Origin: DASSFZ01 sp036514635
GTDB taxonomy: Bacteria; Chloroflexota; Anaerolineae; Fen-1058
Direction: 5' to 3'
DNA length: 40,744 bases
Assembly: GCA_036514635.1 (NCBI GenBank)
Contig: DATBWU010000108.1
Location: 1-40,744 of the forward strand
The notes below the pieces were generated by a model. That model had not been told where the DNA came from. It searched no databases and worked only from the letters and a program-made list of their open reading frames with translations. A program made the translations under genes and the position numbers. Below, in pieces: positions 31,534 through 37,975 of the stretch; position 1 is the stretch's first letter; every line of letters begins with the position of its first letter.

Positions 31534-32484
31534 TCATTCCGCCACGTAGCGGAAACACGCCACGAAGTGATCGCGTTCCGCCTCGATCAGCCCGGGCGTG
31601 TGGCTGTCACACCCCAGGTCTGCGCTCGCGGCCGGGCAGCGCCCGTAATAGACGCAGCCGCCGGTGCGCTCTGCCGGGTTGGCTTGCAGCTCCACCTTTC
31701 CGTCCGCCCACTTCTTATCCAGGCGGGGAACCGAGGCCATGAGCATCTGGGTGTAGGGATGCAGTGGCCGCTCGAAGATGCTCTCGGTCGCGCCCATCTC
31801 CGCGACACGCCCCCGATACAGAATCACCGAGCGCTCGCTGATGTAGTGAGCCAGCGAGAGGTCGTGCGTGATGAACAGGATCGACAGGCCGCGCGCCTTG
31901 AGGTCGGCCAGCAGGTTGAGCACGTCGATGCGCGTGGAGGCGTCGAGCATACTGATGATCTCATCCGCCACCAGAAACCGAATGTCGAGCAGCAGCGCGC
32001 GGGCGATCAGCAGACGTTGAAGCTGCCCGCCGCTGAGCTGGTGGGGGAACTTGTGCAAGACTTGATCGGGGTTCAGGCCGACCGCCTGTAAGGCCCAGCG
32101 GACCCGACCGGTCCAGTTCGGGTCAGGGACGGCCGGGTAGAACTCGTCCTTGACGATGCGGAAGATGCGATCGGCTTTGAAGATGGTGTTGTAGCAGCTA
32201 AAGGGGTCTTGAAAAACGCCCTGGACTTTCCGGTAGTACTCTTTCAGGGCGTTGCCTTTGAGCGTGGCGATGTCCACCCCGTCGAAGGAAATCGTTCCCG
32301 CGTTGATCGAGATGAGGCGCAGGATCATCTTCCCGATGGTGCTTTTCCCGCTGCCACTCTCGCCAATCAAGGATAGCACCTCGCCCGCGCCGACGGTGAA
32401 GCTGACGTCACTCACGGCGTGGAGCTGCTTCCCGCCGAAGGTTCCCACCTTGTAGACTTTCGAGATTCCGTCGAGCTTAAGCAT
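31534..32484 (-). CDS. Oligopeptide/oligosaccharide ABC transporter ATPase (OppF/DppF-like)
   Basis: The second ATPase of a peptide- or sugar-oligomer importer. The predicted protein is 316 aa. Walker A GESGSGKST is at 41-49, signature LSGGQ at 150-154 and Walker B FLVADEI at 170-176, where the usual Pro is Ile. The C-terminal oligo_HPY domain has HPYTQMLM and the Cys cluster GGCVYYGRC...GC...VACF. ATG 32484 is chosen since homology starts MLKLDGISKVY; a start at 32565 would overlap the gene upstream. It is the last gene of a five-gene operon; the gap to the preceding stop is 4 bp. Confidence 0.92.
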   Translation of the reverse strand: MLKLDGISKVYKVGTFGGKQLHAVSDVSFTVGAGEVLSLIGESGSGKSTIGKMILRLISINAGTISFDGVDIATLKGNALKEYYRKVQGVFQDPFSCYNTIFKADRIFRIVKDEFYPAVPDPNWTGRVRWALQAVGLNPDQVLHKFPHQLSGGQLQRLLIARALLLDIRFLVADEIISMLDASTRIDVLNLLADLKARGLSILFITHDLSLAHYISERSVILYRGRVAEMGATESIFERPLHPYTQMLMASVPRLDKKWADGKVELQANPAERTGGCVYYGRCPAASADLGCDSHTPGLIEAERDHFVACFRYVAE

Positions 32485-32488
32485 TCTA

Positions 32489-33439
32489 TTAAGACTCCCG
32501 CCAACACGCGACGTGGTGGCCTTTTTCGACTTCGAGGAAGGGTGGCGCCTCGAGGCATTTCTCAAACGCGACGGGACAGCGTTCTCGGAAGCGACAGCCT
32601 GTTGGCGGATCGAGCAGCAACGGAGGGCTGCCGGGAATGCCGCTCAGTCTTTTCTCGGTATAGGTCACGCCGACTTTCGGCAAGGAGGAAATCAGCAGTC
32701 GGGTATAGGGATGCCGGGGGGCATGGATGATCACATCGGTCGAGGCTTTTTCAGCCAGTTTGCCGGCGTACATGATCAGGATGCTGTCGGCGATCTGGTA
32801 CAGGATCGAAATGTCGTGGGTGATCACGATCATGCTGTTCACGAAGACCCGGTCTCGAAATTCGACCAGCATCTCGGCGACGGCCTTTTGGCTGGAGACG
32901 TCGAGCGCCGAGGTGATCTCGTCGGCGATGAGCAGCGAGGGATTGAGCAAGGTGGACAGCACCATCACCATTCTCTGCTTCATGCCGCCGGACAGCTCGA
33001 TGGGATACATATTCAGCACGTCGTGTGACAGTTTGACCAGATCGAGCCTCCGCTTCAACTCGGGCAGCGTGGCGTTGAAGCTCACCTTTCTCGATTCGAG
33101 CAGCTCCGAGGTCATCCGGCCTATTTTTCGAGTCGGATTCATGGCGTTCATGGCGTACTGTGGGATGATCGACACCTCCTTGAATCTGAAGGCATTCATC
33201 CTGCTCGTGTCCCAGATGGGCAGCTCGATACCGTCGAGTTCCACCCGGCCTTCGACGTATCTCATGCACGAGTTCAACAGGATCAGACTGTGGCCGAGCG
33301 TCGTTTTTCCGCAGCCCGACTCGCCGGCCAGCCCCATGATTTCCCCGTCCGCGATGCTGAAGGTTGCGCCGTCCAGCGCCTTGACCGCCCCACGCAGGGT
33401 TTGATAATGGACTCTGAGGTTCTCGACTTGCAGGCTCAT
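32489..33439 (-). CDS. Oligopeptide/oligosaccharide ABC transporter ATPase (OppD/DppD-like)
   Basis: The first ATPase of the importer. The predicted protein is 316 aa. Walker A GESGCGKTT is at 39-47, the signature is ELSGGMKQR, Walker B is LLIADEI, and the oligo_HPY end is APRHPYTRLLISSLP with a Cys-containing GCRFRERCPVAFEKC. The Q-loop region reads SIIPQYAMNAMNPT, typical of OppD. ATG 33439 is chosen because family homology starts MSLQVENLRVHY and the permease stop lies 4 bp before it. It acts with the other ATPase as a heterodimer on the cytoplasmic face. Confidence 0.92.
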   Translation of the reverse strand: MSLQVENLRVHYQTLRGAVKALDGATFSIADGEIMGLAGESGCGKTTLGHSLILLNSCMRYVEGRVELDGIELPIWDTSRMNAFRFKEVSIIPQYAMNAMNPTRKIGRMTSELLESRKVSFNATLPELKRRLDLVKLSHDVLNMYPIELSGGMKQRMVMVLSTLLNPSLLIADEITSALDVSSQKAVAEMLVEFRDRVFVNSMIVITHDISILYQIADSILIMYAGKLAEKASTDVIIHAPRHPYTRLLISSLPKVGVTYTEKRLSGIPGSPPLLLDPPTGCRFRERCPVAFEKCLEAPPFLEVEKGHHVACWRES

Positions 33440-33443
33440 GCCT

Positions 33444-34316
33444 TCACATCTCCCTGAGTTTGGGGTTGAAGACTTCGTCCAGGCCCACGTTCGTGACGTA
33501 CAGCGCCCCGACGATGGCCGTGATCGCAATGCCCGGCGGGACGAACCACCACCACATCCCCAGTATCAGAGCGCCCCACAGGACCGCATTGTTCATCATG
33601 AGACCCAGTGAAATCGCATTCGTCGGGCCGAGTCCGATGAAATCCAATGTGGCGGCAATGAGGATCGCCCCGCCAAACTGGAGGATGAAGACCAGCAGCA
33701 GATAGGACATCATGTTCGGCGCGATTTCCGTGAAGATGATCTTCAGGGATTTCTCGCCGCTCATTCTGGCGAGATCGACGAAATCTCTGGAACGCAACGA
33801 AAACGTCTGGGCGCGGATGGCCCTGGCCGTCCAGGGCCAGGCGGTGCACCCGATGAAGATGCTTTCTATGAAAATGCCGCGAACTTCAAGATAGGCCACG
33901 ATGATGAGAAGAACGGCCAGCGTGGGAATAACCAGGACCATGTTCGTGAGCATATTGAGGAGTTCGTCCACCACACCGCCGCGATAACCGGCCGTGAAGC
34001 CGATCAAAATGCCGATGAGGGTCGCCAGTCCTCCACCGACAATGCCCACCAGGAAAGTGGCTTGAAGCCCGAATACAAACTGTGAAAAAACGTCCTGTCC
34101 AAACGTCGTGGTGCCGAACCAGTATTCGGATGAGGGGGGTTCGGCAGCCGGGCCGATGTAATCATACGGTTGGTAGCGCGTGAGCAGCGGGCCGACGCAT
34201 GCCAGAACAACAAAGAAAAGGAGGAAGGCCAGGCCAACCTTGAGTTTGTTGTTCCTCAGCGCAAAGTAGAGGATTTCGTTTTTCTTTTTGGGTTTGGTCG
34301 CGTCGAGTGTTGTCAT
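33444..34316 (-). CDS. ABC transporter permease (OppC/DppC-like)
   Basis: One of the two membrane subunits of the importer. It is 290 aa. A basic N-terminus (TKPKKKNE), TM1 at about 26-46, then the signature GTTTFGQDVFSQFVFGLQAT and five more helices. The EAA-type coupling loop is DLARMSGEKSLKIIFTEIAPN. It begins in a 4-bp ATGA overlap with the OppB-like gene. It ends with a short tail, DEVFNPKLREM, usual for this subfamily in sugar-oligomer systems. Confidence 0.92.
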   Translation of the reverse strand: MTTLDATKPKKKNEILYFALRNNKLKVGLAFLLFFVVLACVGPLLTRYQPYDYIGPAAEPPSSEYWFGTTTFGQDVFSQFVFGLQATFLVGIVGGGLATLIGILIGFTAGYRGGVVDELLNMLTNMVLVIPTLAVLLIIVAYLEVRGIFIESIFIGCTAWPWTARAIRAQTFSLRSRDFVDLARMSGEKSLKIIFTEIAPNMMSYLLLVFILQFGGAILIAATLDFIGLGPTNAISLGLMMNNAVLWGALILGMWWWFVPPGIAITAIVGALYVTNVGLDEVFNPKLREM

Positions 34317-35305
34317 GCTGCTTCACCTTGCATCCCGGTTCGCGTTCTCGGATCGACAAGGACATAAACGATATCGATGACGAAATTGGCGAGCAATACG
34401 CCAACGATGATGAAGAGGAAACACCCCTGCAGCAGGAAATAATCTCGCGTGTTAATGGCCTGAAGAATCAGGTACCCGATTCCGGGGTATGAGAACACGA
34501 CTTCTGTCGCCACCGCGCCCGCAACGATGACGCCGAGCTGAAGCGCCAGGCCGGTGAGTTGGGGAAGGACCGCGTTATGGAAGGCGTATCGCCTGACTAG
34601 TCGTCGCGGCGCCCCGAGCGCTTCGAGATAGTGCGAATAATCCGCTTCGAGTTCATAGATGATCATGTTCCTCATGCCGATCGCCCAGCCGCCAAAGCCC
34701 ACCAGGAACAGAGAGGCGAAAGGCAGGAACCAGTGCTCCAAGAAGCTCCCGATGAAGGCCCACGAGAACGAGGGCGACATGGCATAGCTGTACCCGCCTG
34801 AGATCGGAAAGATTTTAAGCACGATCCCCAGCGCCCAGGCCAGCAACATGGCAAGCCACATGTAGGGAGTCGCCGTCAGGACGTAGCCGAGCGGCAATAC
34901 GGTATTGTCCAGCCGTTTCGAGCGCGCGGCGAACGCGCCGAACCAGTTCCCCGCCAACCAGCTCAACAGGATCGCCGGAACCAGCAGAAGGATGTCAAAG
35001 GGCACGGCATCCATGATCACTTTGGCTACCGGCTGCGGAAACACATACACGCTGATGCCGAGGTCGCCACGGAACAGGGCGCTCCAGAAATTAAGGTACT
35101 GTTGCCCGAGGGGCACATCCAATCCAAAGATTTGCGTGTAATAAGCGTGCATCAACTCGGTCGATTCAGCGAACGAACCGGCTCTCGCCATCAAAACGTC
35201 GACCGGATCGCCGGGCATGAAGCGCGGGATGAGCCAATCGATGGTCACCGCCAGGAAAAGCGTGAGGAGGTAAATGAGTAACTTTCTTCCGAAATAGCGT
35301 CTCAC
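34313..35305 (-). CDS. ABC transporter permease (OppB/DppB-like)
   Basis: The other membrane subunit. It is 330 aa. It starts MRRYFGRKLLIYLLTLFLAV (TM1), followed by the family motif LIPRFMPGDPVDVLM, an extracytoplasmic loop with FGLDVPLGQQYLNFW and five further helices. The coupling loop is YLEALGAPRRLVRRYAFHNA. The ribosome binding site AAGGAGG lies a few bases upstream on the minus strand. It follows an attenuator-like terminator behind the binding-protein gene, which would make permease levels lower than binding-protein levels. Confidence 0.92.
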   Translation of the reverse strand: MRRYFGRKLLIYLLTLFLAVTIDWLIPRFMPGDPVDVLMARAGSFAESTELMHAYYTQIFGLDVPLGQQYLNFWSALFRGDLGISVYVFPQPVAKVIMDAVPFDILLLVPAILLSWLAGNWFGAFAARSKRLDNTVLPLGYVLTATPYMWLAMLLAWALGIVLKIFPISGGYSYAMSPSFSWAFIGSFLEHWFLPFASLFLVGFGGWAIGMRNMIIYELEADYSHYLEALGAPRRLVRRYAFHNAVLPQLTGLALQLGVIVAGAVATEVVFSYPGIGYLILQAINTRDYFLLQGCFLFIIVGVLLANFVIDIVYVLVDPRTRTGMQGEAA

Positions 35306-35322
35306 ACGGCCTCCTTATTTTG

Positions 35323-35367
35323 AAAAACACCGCCCCTCGTCCCGCAAGCTGAAACGGAGGGGCGGTG
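35323..35367 (-). terminator. Attenuator-like terminator inside the ABC operon
   Basis: Read on the minus strand: CACCGCCCCTC (35367-35357), an 18-base loop, GAGGGGCGGTG (35338-35328) and TTTTT. It lies between the binding-protein stop and the OppB-like start, where partial terminators commonly set a high ratio of binding protein to permease. Confidence 0.82.
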
Positions 35368-35380
35368 ATTGAACCGGTGA

Positions 35381-37189
35381 CTAGTCAGCCGGCTCGACCG
35401 GCTGCAAGTCGGTGAGCATGCGGATGGCGGTCATGTTCCAGTATCCGCGCCAGCTCGAGGGCGTCCAGTGCGGAGCGCCTTCTGCAGACGACGGCCAGTT
35501 CGTCCAGTACTGATTGCTGACCTGGGACCACATGCCGTTGTACCACAGCGGGATCAAAGGCATATCGGTCAGGAAGTGCCTCTGCAGCTGGGAGATGATG
35601 GCCTGCATCCCCGCCACGTCATCGATTGGGACCTGATCCAGCTGATCGACCAGATCGAAGACTTCCTGGTTGTTGTAGCGGCCGTAGTTGCCGTCTTGCA
35701 TGGTCGCAATATCCTCGATGGGATTGCGGGCCATCCACAGATAGTACCGCCACGGGGTGCTAGCAATCTGGGCATCGTTGGCGATCATCATGTCAAACGT
35801 GCCCTCGTTGCGCTGAGAGAGATATTCCGGGAAGTCCGGGAAATTGGTCTGAGCGTTGATGCCCACGGCCTGCAGGCCATTGACGATGACCCGGTTCGAC
35901 TCCATCCAGTCCGTCCAGCCGTTCGGGTTATTGATCCTCAACTCGATCGTGGAGCCATCGGGCGCTTCGACGAATCCATCGCCGTCGATGTCTTGGTAAC
36001 CGGCATCGGCGAGGAGTTGCCGGGCCTCTCCCGGATCGTAGCTAAAGCCCAGTTCGTCCACCACAGCCTGGTCGATATACTTCTCCCAGGTCGGCAGCAG
36101 ACCGGTCGGATTGGCCGGCAGAACCATGTTGGCATACACCACATTGACGATCTGGCTGACGTCAATCGCATAGGCGACCGCCTTGCGGAAGGCCGGGTCA
36201 TCCATCGGCTTCTTCGTGAGGTTCATGAGCAGCCAGGCCGTGTTGGCGGAGAGATTGTAGGGCACGCCCGGATAGTACGTCTGAACGCCGTAACCCCCTT
36301 CGACGAGCCTGGAGATGCCCGGCAGGAAGTTGTTGTTCAGATCGAACTGGCCCTGGAGGACCATGCCCAGGGCGACGTTGTTGTTGCCGCTGTTGACGAT
36401 GTCGACGATGCGCGTGGGTTTGGGGTCCAGGCCCAGCGCCTGTGTGGCCCACCAGCCGTCTCGCTTGGCCCAGACCACTTTGGTCTGATCGAGGGATTCG
36501 GCTACGTAAGGCCCCGTGCATTCGGGCTCAGGGTTGAGTCCGGAGGTGAACTCCTCGACGGACTTGGTTTCCCAGCGGCTCTTGGACACGATCGGGGTCG
36601 AGTACACGTAGTAGGACCATCCCTGGTAGAGGGCCTGGTCGAAGGTGAAATTCACCGTGAAGTCATCCACCAGGTCGACGCTGCCGAGGAAGTCCCAAAC
36701 CGGGCTGATGCCGACCGGCGCTTCTTGGGCGGCGTCAAAGGTGTATTTCACATCGGCGCCGGTGAACGGTGTGCCGTCGGACCACGTGACGCCCTGTCGG
36801 ACCTTCACCTGGTAGACATTGTCGCTCGTCCACTCTCCGCTTTCCGCCAGCCACGGCGTAAATTCATCGGCCAGCGGATCATAGATGAAGAGCGGTTCGT
36901 AGCACAGGCCGAAGGTGCCCATGGCATAGTTCCCCAGGTTCCAGGGATTAAAGCCCGTGGGCGGACCCCACTGCGTGCCGCCGGTGTAGAGCGTTTCGCT
37001 CCGTTCGAAAGTGACCGCTTCAGGCCCGGGCGTGGGCGTCACGATTACGACCTGCGGCGTGCCTTCCACGATCTGGATCACCGGCGTCTGGGTCGCTGCG
37101 GGTTGTGTGGCCGTCGCGCTGGTGCAGGCGGCCAAGAACACGCTCAGAATCACGACCACACTCAGCACTTTCAAGATTCGGGTGGACAT
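35381..37189 (-). CDS. Extracellular solute-binding lipoprotein, family 5
   Basis: The receptor of the importer, anchored outside the membrane. It is 602 aa. The signal peptide has lipobox FLAAC with Cys22, followed by a Thr/Pro-rich linker. The mature part begins SETLYTGGTQWGPPTGFNPW; such an opening is known to me from family-5 proteins of oligosaccharide systems as well as peptide ones, so a beta-glucan or oligosaccharide ligand is possible but unproven. The typical segment VKVRQGVTWSDGTPFTGADV is present. The start at 37189 has AAAAGGAG upstream. It is the first gene of the operon SBP, OppB, OppC, OppD, OppF. Confidence 0.92.
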   Translation of the reverse strand: MSTRILKVLSVVVILSVFLAACTSATATQPAATQTPVIQIVEGTPQVVIVTPTPGPEAVTFERSETLYTGGTQWGPPTGFNPWNLGNYAMGTFGLCYEPLFIYDPLADEFTPWLAESGEWTSDNVYQVKVRQGVTWSDGTPFTGADVKYTFDAAQEAPVGISPVWDFLGSVDLVDDFTVNFTFDQALYQGWSYYVYSTPIVSKSRWETKSVEEFTSGLNPEPECTGPYVAESLDQTKVVWAKRDGWWATQALGLDPKPTRIVDIVNSGNNNVALGMVLQGQFDLNNNFLPGISRLVEGGYGVQTYYPGVPYNLSANTAWLLMNLTKKPMDDPAFRKAVAYAIDVSQIVNVVYANMVLPANPTGLLPTWEKYIDQAVVDELGFSYDPGEARQLLADAGYQDIDGDGFVEAPDGSTIELRINNPNGWTDWMESNRVIVNGLQAVGINAQTNFPDFPEYLSQRNEGTFDMMIANDAQIASTPWRYYLWMARNPIEDIATMQDGNYGRYNNQEVFDLVDQLDQVPIDDVAGMQAIISQLQRHFLTDMPLIPLWYNGMWSQVSNQYWTNWPSSAEGAPHWTPSSWRGYWNMTAIRMLTDLQPVEPAD

Positions 37190-37333
37190 GGGTGACTCCT
37201 TTTCTCCTCAGTCATGGTGGTTTTGAGATGGACAACGATGCTCATCGGGTCTGGTAGGGAAACTGGCCGGGTTAGTCAGATCGGTCGGCAATCACCTCCT
37301 TTGAAGTGAGAGGCTGTTTGGAAAATCGGGTTT

Positions 37334-37404
37334 GCACCGCAGAGATGCTGAGATCGCAGAGAAGTCTTTAGAAAAACTCGGCGCCCTCTGCGCCTCGGCG
37401 GTGA
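37334..37404. repeat. ACCGCAGAG-type hairpin repeat, copy 4
   Basis: GCACCGCAGAGATGCTGAGA at the left and GCGCCTCGGCGGTGAA at the right, around AGAAAAACTCGGCGCC. Its core matches the copy at 490-560. A GAGGCTGTTTGGAAAA stretch just before it recalls an arm of the CTGTCTGAAAAG elements. Confidence 0.75.
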
Positions 37405-37603
37405 ATCGCGACCTTCTGAGAAGGATTTCATGCGGTTCGGCGCGAACTGGAACGGAACTTTCGTGCACTATGCCCAAGATAGTCCACGGGTGTTACGGCA
37501 GTATGCGTGCGATTTACCAGCCTCGAAATAGGATGTAACAGAGTCGAAACAACCCGTTTTGACGGCTGCCTTGTTCACCTATAGAATTGTGGCTCTACCG
37601 GCT

Positions 37604-37765
37604 TCGCTGGGATTCGCCTGAAGATGAATCTTCGGGCTACGGGTGCGGCGCCCGATGAATCGGGCTGAAAGCGCCGTTTACGGCGCGTTCCGGCGGTAGC
37701 CCGGCGATTGATCGCCGGGTGGACGGCGTCGTTTTCCCGCCAAAGCCGGGAGAGCCAGAATTGTT
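37604..37765. repeat. Run of four small hairpins (GATGAATC type)
   Basis: Hairpins at 37620-37633 (GAAGATGAATCTTC), 37650-37665 (GCCCGATGAATCGGGC), 37671-37686 (GCGCCGTTTACGGCGC) and 37700-37719 (CCCGGCGATTGATCGCCGGG). The stems differ while the centres stay similar, as in the paired hairpins within 593-699 and 11803-11885. Non-coding. Confidence 0.7.
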
Positions 37766-37768
37766 CTA

Positions 37769-37870
37769 GGCTCAATGGGTGTTTCAAGGGGGGCGTGGCA
37801 ACGAATCTGCAACGAATAAACGTATACAACCTGCGCGCTGGCGCGTCGGTCGTAGATTCGTTTACGGGAG
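37769..37870 (+). repeat. GGCTCAATGGGTGTTTC repeat, copy 3
   Basis: It opens GGCTCAATGGGTGTTTCAAG, continues GGCAACGAATCTGCAACGAA and TAAACGTATACAACCTGCGC, and ends with the inverted GATTCGTTTACGGGAG. Same order as copies 1 and 2. Confidence 0.75.
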
Positions 37871-37975
37871 CACTGCACCGCATGTGTTCGTTCTTGAAAC
37901 CCATGAAGAGCCTTGATTTATCTGCGTTCATCCGCGTCCAATAGATATGGATGATCGTGATCCCCGGGAGCGTTG

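Larger units (their letters stand above)
37190..37975. other. Divergent gene-free region with repeats
   Basis: 786 bp between the divergent binding-protein and restriction genes. It holds an ACCGCAGAG hairpin, a run of four small hairpins, a GGCTCAATGGG repeat and a short TCTGCGTTCATCCGCGTCC repeat at about 37921. The first 150 bp would carry the binding-protein promoter, but no clear -35/-10 pair stands out. No gene is supported. Confidence 0.65.

Noticed and set aside
35468..37195. A 575-residue plus-strand frame opposite the binding-protein gene
   Set aside because: It is the GC-driven shadow of a well-recognised lipoprotein gene, with no domain and no ribosome binding site.
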